64,000 nt of DNA from Capnocytophaga catalasegens. GTDB taxonomy: Bacteria > Bacteroidota > Bacteroidia > Flavobacteriales > Flavobacteriaceae. Positions 17,566 to 26,633 of this stretch are shown here, piece by piece. The number at the start of each line of letters is the position of its first letter. Position 1 is the first letter of the stretch. The position numbers were made by a program, and so were the translations under genes. Under the pieces are notes generated by a model. It searched no databases, was not told where the DNA came from, and was given only the letters and a program-made list of their open reading frames with translations. The stretch lies in assembly GCF_026005215.1 (NCBI RefSeq), contig NZ_BPMA01000028.1, positions 30,165 through 94,164 on the forward strand. The letters run 5' to 3'.

Positions 17566-17792
17566 TTACTATTTTATTATTAAAAAATGATATTTTATTT
17601 TGTTTTTATAAAACTATAGATTACTAAATTTCTGATATAAAATCTTTTGATTGAAATTTTCAGATAAATGTCTTTCCATATTTCATCAATATTACTTTTT
17701 GAAAAAGTTTCTTTTCCTATTTTTGCCAATCATTTGGCATAACTTTTCGTATATATATTTCTTTCTCAATTTAAAATACAATTTATTAAAAA

Positions 17793-18119
17793 TCAGCTTG
17801 ATACATATTTTAAACCGATAACTGAACTTATTAAAGTTACAATAAAAAATATTCTCCAAAACGTAGCTGGCTCTTTGAATACTAAAATTCCTATCAAAAC
17901 TGTTCCAACTGCTCCAATACCCGTCCATACAGCATAGGCAGTTCCCAGAGGAAGTGTTTGAGTAGCTTTCATTAGCAAACACATACTAATTAGAGTACAT
18001 ATTCCAAAACCTACATACCATAAATACATGTCATTCCCGGTTGATTCTTTGGCTTTTCCTAAGCAAAATGTAAAAGCCATTTCAAAAATCCCTGCAATAA
18101 TCAAAATAATCCAATTCAT
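17793..18119 (-). CDS. Small multidrug resistance (SMR) exporter, SugE/Gdx-like
   Basis: About 108 residues from ATG 18119 (MNWIILIIAGIFE), with four transmembrane helices. The essential SMR glutamate is in AGIFEMAFT, and LPLGTAYAVWTGIGAVGT in TM3 resembles the SugE/Gdx subgroup, which exports guanidinium. No guanidine riboswitch is evident upstream; instead the gene follows the TetR regulator by 16 bases, forming a two-gene unit. Substrate assignment is from family resemblance only. Confidence 0.85.
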   Translation of the reverse strand: MNWIILIIAGIFEMAFTFCLGKAKESTGNDMYLWYVGFGICTLISMCLLMKATQTLPLGTAYAVWTGIGAVGTVLIGILVFKEPATFWRIFFIVTLISSVIGLKYVSS

Positions 18120-18135
18120 TTTAAAAATCAAATGT

Positions 18136-18741
18136 CTAAATATTTTTTTCTTTCAGAATCCGTTCCAACTCACAAAGTCCTTTTTCATTTACTAAAATTC
18201 GGATAAAACTCTCTATTAAATTCCCAAGAGTTTCTCTAAATGAATATTCTGTTTCTGGGAAAATATTGGGATCTTCACGCATTTTACTCATTATTCCAAA
18301 GAAAAAGGATTTAGCAAAACTCACATTGATATTTTCTCGAAAAAACCCTTGTTCTTGTCCTTTCTTAACTAATATTTCTACTCGTTGCCCATCAATTTCT
18401 CTGAATTGATTTTCCAATTTGTCATATATCTTTCCGTAGTATTTTTTAAGTTCCCAGATAGGACGATTGCTTGTGATTTTATATTGTTCAAAAAAATTTT
18501 CTTTGGAAGCAAACCAGTTTTCAATCACATTTCCCTTGCCTTCAACGAAAGAACAATCCTCTTTGGCATTCGTCAAAAAGTGTGTTACACAGGCATCTAC
18601 CAAATCCGTTTTTGAAGGATAATGCTCATAAAGTGTACGTTTGGAAATCCCGACTTTACTTGCCAAATCGTCCATTGTAAAAGTTTTAAACCCATACAAT
18701 ATAAAATCTTCTGCGGCTTGTTTTATGATTTGCTCTTTCAT
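18136..18741 (-). CDS. TetR/AcrR-family transcriptional regulator
   Basis: A 201-residue repressor-type regulator. The N-terminal TetR helix-turn-helix is clear (FTMDDLASKVGISKRTLYEHYPSK, residues 20-43); the ligand-binding C-terminal domain is not informative. It is first in the order regulator, SMR exporter, tolC-like gene and adaptor, so it most likely controls one or both efflux systems. Its own -7 element is at 18765-18772. Confidence 0.88.
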   Translation of the reverse strand: MKEQIIKQAAEDFILYGFKTFTMDDLASKVGISKRTLYEHYPSKTDLVDACVTHFLTNAKEDCSFVEGKGNVIENWFASKENFFEQYKITSNRPIWELKKYYGKIYDKLENQFREIDGQRVEILVKKGQEQGFFRENINVSFAKSFFFGIMSKMREDPNIFPETEYSFRETLGNLIESFIRILVNEKGLCELERILKEKNI

Positions 18742-18764
18742 AATTCATATCTTTAATTCGGGTG

Positions 18765-18772
18765 CAAAGATA
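18765..18772 (-). promoter_or_regulatory. -7 element of the TetR-SMR unit
   Basis: Minus-strand TATCTTTG, exact TAnnTTTG, placing the start about 18 bases before the TetR ATG. An operator for TetR would be expected here, but I see no convincing palindrome. Confidence 0.65.
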
Positions 18773-19153
18773 CACAGAAAACTTTTAAAAACAAAAAAGT
18801 TTTCGTTTTTTTTATTTTATAATTAAAAAAATAAATATATGATAATCAAATATTTAAAAATAACAAAACAGAAAACTAAATAAACTTAAATATTTTCATC
18901 TAATTTTTAATGTAAATTTTTAGTCGTTTTTCAAATTCTATTCTTCCATAAAATAATATCCAGAAGGAATAATTCATGATTTATAAAATTATTTCTATCT
19001 ACAAAACTCATTTTTAACACTTTAACGATAGAGTATCTGCTTGTTTTTCTGATAAATATCATATTTTGATTTTCCTTTTTTATACTAAATATAAATTAGA
19101 TTGAAAAACCTTTTTTCATCAATAGAAATTTGGTAAAAACGTATAATATGTAG
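18773..19153. other. Gene-free divergent intergenic region
   Basis: Very A+T-rich spacer between the TetR and sdhC promoters. No ORF, RNA gene or strong hairpin was seen. Confidence 0.5.
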
Positions 19154-19161
19154 TACCTTTG
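19154..19161 (+). promoter_or_regulatory. -7 element of the sdh operon
   Basis: TACCTTTG, exact TAnnTTTG, with TTG at 19130-19132 (21-base spacer) as -33. The leader is about 33 bases. Confidence 0.7.
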
Positions 19162-19198
19162 TTTCGCAATTTTAAATTTTATAAAATAATATATTTAC

Positions 19199-19888
19199 AT
19201 GGCAAAATTATTTAAAACATCAATTGCTCGAAAAGTCGCTATGGCACTTTCAGGAATCTTTTTGGTCATCTTCTTAGTTATTCACTTTGCAGTGAATCTG
19301 ACCTCGGTGTTTAGCGAAAATTTATTCAATGAGCTATCCCACTTTATGGGAACCAATCCACTTATTCAGTTTGCAATGCAACCTATTTTGCTTTTGGGAG
19401 TTATTTTCCACTTCGTAATGGGGTTCGTTTTAGAAATCCAAAATCGAAAAGCACGTGGAGCAAATGCTTACGTACAATACAATGGCGGAGCTAACTCTAC
19501 TTGGATGTCACGTAATATGATTTACAGCGGTGGAGTCGTACTAATGTTCCTAATTCTTCATTTGAAACATTTTTGGATTCACGAAATGAACGTAAAATAT
19601 GTACAAGGTGATATGACAGGATTAGGAATAGATGGAGGTTTTCGCTATTATGCAGACCTTATAGCTACACTAAGTAATCCTATTACTGTAGCTGTATATG
19701 TGCTTAGCTTTATTTTCTTATGCTTGCACTTGCTTCACGGATTCAAATCATCAATGCAATCGGTTGGAATTCTCACAATCCGGCAAAAAACATTGGTTTC
19801 TATCGGAAAATGGTATTCCTATATCATTTGTGGAGGCTTTATTTTTATAGCCTTATTTCATTTTTTTAGTAATTTCTCACATTCATAA
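19199..19888 (+). CDS. sdhC: Succinate dehydrogenase cytochrome b subunit
   Basis: A 229-residue integral membrane protein with five hydrophobic helices and conserved histidines (IHFAVN, SHFMG, HFVMG, LHLKHFW, LHLLHGF), matching the single-polypeptide di-haem B-type SdhC/FrdC family of Bacteroidetes. It anchors SdhA and SdhB to the inner membrane and carries electrons to or from menaquinone. It is the first gene of the sdh operon, 9 bases before sdhA. Confidence 0.9.
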   Translation: MAKLFKTSIARKVAMALSGIFLVIFLVIHFAVNLTSVFSENLFNELSHFMGTNPLIQFAMQPILLLGVIFHFVMGFVLEIQNRKARGANAYVQYNGGANSTWMSRNMIYSGGVVLMFLILHLKHFWIHEMNVKYVQGDMTGLGIDGGFRYYADLIATLSNPITVAVYVLSFIFLCLHLLHGFKSSMQSVGILTIRQKTLVSIGKWYSYIICGGFIFIALFHFFSNFSHS

Positions 19889-19897
19889 TTTATAAAT

Positions 19898-21928
19898 ATG
19901 AAGAAAATAGATTCAAAAATACCAGAAGGTCCAATAGCGGACAAATGGACGAAGTATAAAGATAAAATCAATTTGGTAAACCCTGCCAATAAGCGTAATA
20001 TTGATATTATCGTTGTAGGGACAGGGCTTGCGGGAGGTTCGGCAGCAGCTACATTGGCTGAGTTGGGCTATAATGTAAAGGCATTTGCTTACCAAGATTC
20101 GCCACGTCGAGCTCACTCAATTGCAGCACAAGGTGGTATCAACGCCGCTAAAAACTACCAAGGAGACGGAGATTCAAGCTATCGACTTTTTTATGATACA
20201 ATAAAAGGTGGGGATTTCCGTGCCAGAGAGGCAAACGTATATCGCTTGGCGGAAGTTTCAGGAAATATCATCGACCAATGTGTGGCTCAGGGAGTGCCGT
20301 TGGCTCGTGATTATGGCGGGCTTTTGGACAATCGTTCGTTTGGTGGTACGCAGGTTTCTCGTACTTTCTATGCAAAAGGACAAACAGGGCAACAGCTTCT
20401 TTTAGGAGCATATTCTGCAATGAACCGACAAATTGCTCGTGGAAAAATTGATATGTTCAACCGCCACGAAATGCTTGATGTGGTTATCGTTGGAGGAAAA
20501 GCTCGTGGAATTATCGCTCGTGATTTGATTACAGGACAAATCGAACGTCATTCGGCTCACGCTGTGGTAATTGCAACGGGAGGTTACGGAAATGTGTATT
20601 TCCTTTCGACCAATGCGATGGGCTGTAACGGAACTGCGGCTTGGAAAACTCACAAACGTGGAGCATTTTTTGCAAATCCTTGCTTTACGCAAATTCACCC
20701 AACTTGTATTCCGCGTTCGGGCGATTATCAATCAAAATTGACTTTGATGTCCGAGTCGCTTCGTAATGACGGACGCATTTGGGTTCCTAAAAAAATGGAC
20801 GATGTGTATGCTATCCGCGAAGGACGTAAAAAACCAACCGAAATCGCCGAAGAAGACCGCGATTATTACTTGGAAAGACGTTATCCTGCTTACGGAAACT
20901 TGGCTCCGCGTGATATTGCCTCACGTGCCGCCAAGGAGCGTTGCGATGCTGGTTTCGGAGTAAATGCTACGGGTGAAGCCGTATATTTGGACTTCTCATC
21001 AGCTATTGAGCGTTACGGAAAAGAGCAGTGTAAAATCCACGGAATTGAAAATCCTTCCAAAGAAGAAATTATCAAACGAGGAGAGAAAATCGTTGAGGCA
21101 AAATACGGAAACCTTTTCCAAATGTATGAAAAAATCGTAGATGAAAATCCGTATAAAACTCCGATGATGATTTATCCAGCAACGCACTATACAATGGGTG
21201 GCGTATGGGTAGATTATAATTTAATGACCACAATACCAGGGTGTTATTGTATTGGAGAAGCAAATTTCTCTGACCACGGAGCAAACCGATTGGGAGCATC
21301 GGCATTGATGCAAGGTTTGGCTGACGGATATTTCGTATTGCCTTATACCATAGGTGATTACTTGGCAGCTGACATCCGTACAGGAAAAATCTCTACGGAT
21401 TTGCCTGAGTTCGAAGAAGCTGAGCGAGTGGTGAAAGAGCGTTTGGAATTTTTCATCAATAATAAAGGTACGCATTCGGTAGATTATTACCACCGCAAAC
21501 TTGGAAAAGTAATGTGGGACAAAGTAGGTATGGCTCGAAATGCACAAGGATTGAAAGAGGCTATTGAGGAAATTCGTGAAATTCGTGAAGATTTCTGGAA
21601 AAATGTAAAAGTTCCAGGGGGAATGTACGAAATGAACAATGAGCTTGAAAAAGCAGGTCGTGTAGCCGATTTCTTAGAACTTGGTGAGCTATTCGCCAAA
21701 GATGCGTTGGAGCGTAATGAATCGTGCGGAGGACACTTCCGTGAAGAGTATCAAACTCCTGATGGTGAGGCACTTCGTGATGATGAGAACTATGCACACG
21801 TATCGATTTGGGAATATACGGGAAATCCGAATGAGATTAAATGTACCTACAACCCAAGCGAAGAAATAATGCATAAAGAACAATTAGAATTTAAAGATAT
21901 AAAATTAGCACAGAGAAGTTATAAGTAG
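19898..21928 (+). CDS. sdhA: Succinate dehydrogenase/fumarate reductase flavoprotein subunit
   Basis: A 676-residue flavoprotein. The FAD-binding motif is [17 protein letters not shown] and the histidine that covalently binds FAD lies in [11 protein letters not shown]. Active-site segments include [18 protein letters not shown] and [10 protein letters not shown]. It oxidises succinate or reduces fumarate at the cytoplasmic face of the membrane. Length is normal for the B-type enzyme. The TAG stop is also the first three bases of the left inverted repeat of the element inserted between sdhA and sdhB. Confidence 0.93.
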   Translation: MKKIDSKIPEGPIADKWTKYKDKINLVNPANKRNIDIIVVGTGLAGGSAAATLAELGYNVKAFAYQDSPRRAHSIAAQGGINAAKNYQGDGDSSYRLFYDTIKGGDFRAREANVYRLAEVSGNIIDQCVAQGVPLARDYGGLLDNRSFGGTQVSRTFYAKGQTGQQLLLGAYSAMNRQIARGKIDMFNRHEMLDVVIVGGKARGIIARDLITGQIERHSAHAVVIATGGYGNVYFLSTNAMGCNGTAAWKTHKRGAFFANPCFTQIHPTCIPRSGDYQSKLTLMSESLRNDGRIWVPKKMDDVYAIREGRKKPTEIAEEDRDYYLERRYPAYGNLAPRDIASRAAKERCDAGFGVNATGEAVYLDFSSAIERYGKEQCKIHGIENPSKEEIIKRGEKIVEAKYGNLFQMYEKIVDENPYKTPMMIYPATHYTMGGVWVDYNLMTTIPGCYCIGEANFSDHGANRLGASALMQGLADGYFVLPYTIGDYLAADIRTGKISTDLPEFEEAERVVKERLEFFINNKGTHSVDYYHRKLGKVMWDKVGMARNAQGLKEAIEEIREIREDFWKNVKVPGGMYEMNNELEKAGRVADFLELGELFAKDALERNESCGGHFREEYQTPDGEALRDDENYAHVSIWEYTGNPNEIKCTYNPSEEIMHKEQLEFKDIKLAQRSYK

Positions 21929-22493
21929 GCAATAGGGAGTTAGGCAATAGGCAATAGAATTTAGGGAATAGATAATAACAAAAATAATAGCAATGAGCAA
22001 AATTTCATCATACAAAGAGTTGATTGTTTGGCAAAAGGCAATTATTTTAGTTAAGCAAATATACGGCATAACTCGTTTGTTCCCAGAGGAAGAAAAATTT
22101 GGATTAACAAATCAAATTCGCCGGAGTGCAGTTTCCATTCCGTCAAATATAGCGGAAGGTTATGGGCGAGGTTCTTCCAAAAGTTATTTGCAATTTTTGT
22201 CTGTTGCACGAGGTTCATTGTTTGAATTGGAAAGCCAACTCTATATCGCCAGAGAATAGCAATTTATCTCAAACGAAAATAGTCAATTGATTGAAAATTT
22301 GATTTCGGAAATAGGTAAAATGCTTAATTCTTTAATTATAAAACTCAGAAAATAAAAATGTAAAATGGGTTAGTTATTAGTATCGGTCTATTATCTAACC
22401 CTTACATACTCCGCAATGCGGACTTTGTCTTAAAAAAAAAGTAAAATCGCAAAAAGGATAAGGAAGGTGCTATTGCTTAATCCCTATTGCCTA
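21926..22493. mobile_element. Inverted-repeat-bounded four-helix-bundle unit inside the sdh operon
   Basis: The 25 bases at 21926-21950 (TAGGCAATAGGGA then GTTAGGCAATAG) and the reverse complement of 22470-22493 (TAGGCAATAGGGA then TTAAGCAATAG) match except for one indel and one substitution. GGCAATAG is repeated again at 21951-21957 and in degenerate form to 21971. Between the arms are the four-helix-bundle gene and structured non-coding DNA: GGGTTAG at 22367-22373 with CTAACCC downstream, and the hairpin TCCGC-AAT-GCGGA near 22411. No transposase is present. I infer a non-autonomous mobile or formerly mobile unit. Confidence 0.5.
21993..22355 (+). pseudogene. Four-helix-bundle (23S rRNA intervening-sequence, S23) protein with internal stop
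   Basis: The frame encodes MSKISSYKELIVWQKAIILV, then EEKFGLTNQIRRSAVSIPSNIAEG and LQFLSVARGSLFELESQLYIARE, the hallmark pattern of four-helix-bundle proteins found in 23S rRNA intervening sequences and, as Avd, in diversity-generating retroelements. A TAG at 22257-22259 ends the product at 88 residues, but the same frame continues with 31 helical residues to a TAA at 22353-22355, giving the usual length of about 120. So a nonsense change removed the last helix. It splits sdhA from sdhB and has no evident tie to succinate metabolism. Confidence 0.8.
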
Positions 22494-22505
22494 AAAAAAA
22501 TAAGT

Positions 22506-23249
22506 ATGAATTTGACATTGAAGATATGGAGACAAAAGGATGGAAAATCCCAAGGTCGTATGGTAGAATATAAAGTAACTGATATTTCCGAGCATATGTC
22601 ATTCTTGGAAATGTTGGATGTACTTAATGAAGATTTGGTAGCCAAAGGTGAAGAGCCTGTGGCTTTTGACCACGATTGTCGCGAGGGAATCTGTGGAATG
22701 TGTTCGCTTTTCATCAATGGAGAAGCTCACGGGCCTGACCGTGGAATTACTACGTGTCAGTTGCATATGCGTATGTTCAACGACGGTGATACAATCACTA
22801 TCGAGCCGTGGAGAGCAACCGCTTTCCCTGTGATTAAGGATTTGATTGTAGATAGAACTGCCTTTGAGCGTATCCAACAAGCGGGCGGATATATTTCGGT
22901 AAATACTTCGGGGAATACGCAAGATGCTAATGCTATCCCGATTCCGAAACTGGATGCCGACCTTTCGATGGATGCTGCTTCGTGTATCGGGTGTGGAGCG
23001 TGTGTAGCTACTTGTAAAAATTCCTCAGCGATGTTATTTGTTGCAGCAAAAGTATCTCAGTTTGCACTGCTTCCGCAAGGGCGTATTGAGGCTGCTGACC
23101 GTGTGATGAATATGGTTCATCAGATGGATTTGGAAGGTTTTGGAAATTGTACCAACACGGGAGCTTGTGAGGTAGAATGTCCGAAAGGAATTTCGTTGGA
23201 AAATATAGCACGTATGAATCGTGAGTATTTGAAAGCAAGTTGTAGATAA
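22506..23249 (+). CDS. sdhB: Succinate dehydrogenase/fumarate reductase iron-sulfur subunit
   Basis: About 247 residues from ATG 22506 ([10 protein letters not shown]); an in-frame GTG 39 bases upstream would translate the inverted repeat and is rejected. The [2Fe-2S] ligands are in CREGICGMC plus a downstream cysteine (TTCQLH), and the [4Fe-4S] and [3Fe-4S] ligands are in [11 protein letters not shown] and [14 protein letters not shown]. It passes electrons between FAD and the haems of SdhC. It is separated from sdhA by 577 bases containing the inserted unit, so its expression depends on read-through. Confidence 0.92.
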   Translation: MNLTLKIWRQKDGKSQGRMVEYKVTDISEHMSFLEMLDVLNEDLVAKGEEPVAFDHDCREGICGMCSLFINGEAHGPDRGITTCQLHMRMFNDGDTITIEPWRATAFPVIKDLIVDRTAFERIQQAGGYISVNTSGNTQDANAIPIPKLDADLSMDAASCIGCGACVATCKNSSAMLFVAAKVSQFALLPQGRIEAADRVMNMVHQMDLEGFGNCTNTGACEVECPKGISLENIARMNREYLKASCR

Positions 23250-23280
23250 TAATTTTCTTTTTTCATTTATAAATTTTTTG

Positions 23281-23314
23281 AAGACTTCAAGGAAATTCTT
23301 GAAGTCTTTTATTT
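23281..23314 (+). terminator. Terminator of the sdh operon
   Basis: An 11-bp perfect stem (AAGACTTCAAG / CTTGAAGTCTT) with a 6-base loop, followed by TTATTTTT. Confidence 0.88.
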
Positions 23315-23380
23315 TTACAACACTCTCTCATAAAAACTAACTTAAATTAGGTAAAAATTACTTTTTTATTACTTTTTCTT

Positions 23381-23410
23381 TTGTCAAAAGAAAATATTTT
23401 CGTAATTTTG
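23381..23410 (+). promoter_or_regulatory. Promoter of the glycan-utilisation operon
   Basis: TTG at 23381-23383 and TAATTTTG at 23403-23410 (19-base spacer) form a good -33/-7 pair. The leader of about 42 bases is A+T-rich with no Shine-Dalgarno. Confidence 0.7.
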
Positions 23411-23457
23411 TCCTACATTTATAAATTATAATTTATCATTAACTAATTAATTATTTT

Positions 23458-26400
23458 ATGGGAGATTTGTTAATAAAAATCAAACAAGAAGGCGTGAGAT
23501 GGCTCTTACTTTGCACTCTTTTGTATGGATTGGGAACATCTTCAGTTTATGCAACTGATGATTTTTCTTTAAAAACAAGTATTTTTCAACAACAAAGCAA
23601 AAAAATAGCGGGACAAGTAACCGATGCTTCTGGTGTGCCTTTGCCAGGTGTCAATATCTTAGTAAAGGGAACGAATATTGGGGTTACTACCGATTTTGAT
23701 GGAAAATTTGAAATCAATGTTCCAAATGACAAAAATGAAATTGTATTTTCGTTCATTGGTTTCAAAGAGCAAACACTACAAGTAACACAATCTCGTTCCA
23801 ATGTAAAAATTATTTTACAAGAAGAAACTCAACAACTTGAACAAGTTGTAGTTACTGCTCTGGGTATCAAACGTCAAGAAAAAGCACTAAGTTACAATGT
23901 ACAACAGGTAAATAGCGAGGAGCTTACCAAGGTTAAAGATGCAAACTTTGTAAATAGCCTTAGTGGTAAAGTAGCTGGAGTTACTATTCAGAGAAGCTCA
24001 TCGGGAATTGGTGGAGCAACCAAAGTAGTAATGCGGGGAGCCAAATCCATTGAAAAATCGAACAATGCATTGTATGTTATTGATGGAGTTCCTTTATTTT
24101 CTACAACAATGACACAAGGAAGCGGAAGATTTCAATCAACAGGTTCTACAGAAGGTATAGCCGATATTAACCCAGAAGATATTGAAAGTATGACCGTACT
24201 TACAGGAGCTTCTGCGGCAGCTCTTTATGGTTCGGCAGCAGCCAATGGAGCAATTCTTATCACTACTAAAAAAGGGAAAGAGGGAAAACTACAAGTTAAT
24301 TTTTCTTCAAATACAGAAATTTCTACACCCCTTATCTTACCTAAATTTCAGAACACATACGGAAGTGATGGAACTATCACTTCGTGGGGAGCTAAACTTC
24401 CTGATAATGTAGAAAAGTACGACCCGAAAGATTTTTTCAAAACAGGATATACTTTCACAAATAATATTTCCTTATCAGGTGGAAATGAAAAAAATCAAAC
24501 TTATTTTTCGGCAAGTAGCACACAAGCCGAAGGCATTGTTCCTAACAACCAATATAATCGTTATAATTTTACATTCAGAAATACAGCTCATTTGTTGAAT
24601 GACAAATTGAAAATTGATGGTTCTGTAAATTATATCTTGCAAGATCATCGAAATATGATAAATCAGGGAGAGTATATGAACCCATTGGTAGGAGCTTATT
24701 TACTTCCTCGTGGTGAGAGTCTTGCAAGTACTCGTACTTTTGAACGATATAATCCTGCACGAAAAATCTACGAGCAAGAGTGGCGTTATGGTACAGGAGA
24801 TTATACACTTCAAAATCCGTATTGGGTTGCTTATCGTAATTTGCGTGATGTCAAAAGAGAGCGTAATATGATTGCATTGGGCGTTTCTTACGATTTGAGA
24901 AAATGGTCAGAAACCGAAAAATGGGACATCGCAGGGCGTGTACGCACAGATAATTCTCACATCAAATCAACCGACAAACGCTATGCTACTACGGCTGCTA
25001 CATTAGATGTTAGCAAAAATGGTTATTTTGGATTATTGCAAGGAACTGAGAGACAAACTTATACTGATATTTTAACAAACTTCTCAAAACGCTTTAATTT
25101 AGGAGAACAAAATATTGTAATTACGGCCAACTTAGGAGCTTCGCTACAAGATACTCGTTACGATGATTCTCAATACACAGGCCCTATTCGTGAGAATGGT
25201 ATACCTAATGTATTCAATACGTTTAATATTGACCAAGGAGCTCAAAAAACAAAAGCAGGACAAGCAGGTTGGATAGAACAAACACAATCTGTTTTTGGTA
25301 GTTTTGAAGCTGGTTATAATGGATACTTATACTTAACTTTAACAGGTCGTAATGATTGGGCTTCGCAATTAGCAAACTCTCCCAATTCATCGTTCTTCTA
25401 TCCGTCTGTGGGACTTTCTGCTGTAGTAACGGATATGCTTTCATCTGATACAAAAGTTAAAATTAACCCAATTTTGTCTTTTATGAAAGTTCGATTAGCG
25501 TTTAGTTCTGTAGGGTCTCCTTTTGATAGAGGATTGACTACACCTACTTATAGTTTTGATCAAGATACCAAAACTTGGAAAACAGTTTCTCACTTCCCTA
25601 TTGGTTCTTTATATCCTGAACGTACCAACTCATACGAAGCAGGAATTGCTTCCAAATGGCTAAAAGGAAAATTAACATTAGATGTTACTTTCTATCAAAC
25701 AAATACCAAAAATCAAACTATCAGTTCCGAGATTTCTCCTTCAACAGGATATGATAAAATTTATCTGCAAACGGGAGATGTTCGTAACCGAGGTATCGAA
25801 TTAGGATTGGGATATGATTTTCAAATGACCAAAGATTTTAATTGGAACAGCCATTTTACAATGGGTTACAACAAAAACGAAATAATGTCGTTGGTTGAAG
25901 ATTACGTAAACCCTGTAACGGGAGAACAAGAAGGTAAGGAATCGCTGGTAAAAAATTCATTTGGATCCTTACGATATGTCCTTAAAAAAGGAGGTTCTCT
26001 GGGTGATGTATATACTAATGCCGATTTCACTCGTGATTCTGATGGAAATATTTATGTTGATGCAAATGGAAATATAACTAAAAGTGATTTCTCTAATGGG
26101 CATTTCGAGAAATTGGGCAGTGTACTTCCTGATTTTACATTAGGCTGGCGTAATGATTTTACTTACAAGAATTTTAGTTTTGGAGCAATGCTTTCTGGAC
26201 GTATCGGCGGAATTGCCGTTTCTATGACTGAAGCTGCCTTAGACCACTACGGAGTTTCTAAAAATTCGGGATTAGCGCGTGATGCAGGAGGTGTTTTGAT
26301 AGGAGGTCTACGGGTAAATCCTAAAAATTATTTTGAGGTGCGAGGTAAAAATCAATTGGCTCAATATTATACTTATTCAGCTACAAATTTCCGCTTGCAA

Positions 26401-26616
26401 GAAGCATATATTTCTTACAAATTACCTAAAAAAATATTGAATGACCAAATGGGACTTACACTTTCGGTAGTTGGACGCAACTTAGTTATGATTTATAACA
26501 AAGCTCCTTTCGACCCAGAGTCCGTTTCATCGACAGGAAACTATGTACAAGGATTAGACTACTTTATGATTCCTAGTCAGCGTAGTTTTGGATTGGGTGT
26601 TAAAGCTGATTTTTAA
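23458..26616 (+). CDS. SusC/RagA-family TonB-linked outer-membrane transporter (GpdC-like)
   Basis: A 1052-residue TonB-dependent transporter. A signal region (residues 1-32) is followed by a carboxypeptidase-regulatory-like domain (KIAGQVTDASGVPLPGVNILVKG, about 50-125), a SusC-type plug (QVVVTALGIKRQEKAL onwards, with LYVIDGVPL and ASAAALYGSAAANGAILITTKKG) and a C-terminal barrel ending in the aromatic FGLGVKADF. It imports oligosaccharides captured by the SusD-like protein encoded 17 bases later. With the GH18 enzyme downstream, the expected cargo is an N-glycan. The gene set resembles the Gpd locus of Capnocytophaga canimorsus, which deglycosylates host glycoproteins. Confidence 0.92.
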   Translation: MGDLLIKIKQEGVRWLLLCTLLYGLGTSSVYATDDFSLKTSIFQQQSKKIAGQVTDASGVPLPGVNILVKGTNIGVTTDFDGKFEINVPNDKNEIVFSFIGFKEQTLQVTQSRSNVKIILQEETQQLEQVVVTALGIKRQEKALSYNVQQVNSEELTKVKDANFVNSLSGKVAGVTIQRSSSGIGGATKVVMRGAKSIEKSNNALYVIDGVPLFSTTMTQGSGRFQSTGSTEGIADINPEDIESMTVLTGASAAALYGSAAANGAILITTKKGKEGKLQVNFSSNTEISTPLILPKFQNTYGSDGTITSWGAKLPDNVEKYDPKDFFKTGYTFTNNISLSGGNEKNQTYFSASSTQAEGIVPNNQYNRYNFTFRNTAHLLNDKLKIDGSVNYILQDHRNMINQGEYMNPLVGAYLLPRGESLASTRTFERYNPARKIYEQEWRYGTGDYTLQNPYWVAYRNLRDVKRERNMIALGVSYDLRKWSETEKWDIAGRVRTDNSHIKSTDKRYATTAATLDVSKNGYFGLLQGTERQTYTDILTNFSKRFNLGEQNIVITANLGASLQDTRYDDSQYTGPIRENGIPNVFNTFNIDQGAQKTKAGQAGWIEQTQSVFGSFEAGYNGYLYLTLTGRNDWASQLANSPNSSFFYPSVGLSAVVTDMLSSDTKVKINPILSFMKVRLAFSSVGSPFDRGLTTPTYSFDQDTKTWKTVSHFPIGSLYPERTNSYEAGIASKWLKGKLTLDVTFYQTNTKNQTISSEISPSTGYDKIYLQTGDVRNRGIELGLGYDFQMTKDFNWNSHFTMGYNKNEIMSLVEDYVNPVTGEQEGKESLVKNSFGSLRYVLKKGGSLGDVYTNADFTRDSDGNIYVDANGNITKSDFSNGHFEKLGSVLPDFTLGWRNDFTYKNFSFGAMLSGRIGGIAVSMTEAALDHYGVSKNSGLARDAGGVLIGGLRVNPKNYFEVRGKNQLAQYYTYSATNFRLQEAYISYKLPKKILNDQMGLTLSVVGRNLVMIYNKAPFDPESVSSTGNYVQGLDYFMIPSQRSFGLGVKADF

Positions 26617-26633
26617 TTTTATAATTTGAAAAA

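Noticed and set aside
22467..22505. GTG start 39 bases upstream of the sdhB ATG
   Set aside because: The added residues are translation of the inverted repeat; known SdhB proteins begin near MNLTLKIW.
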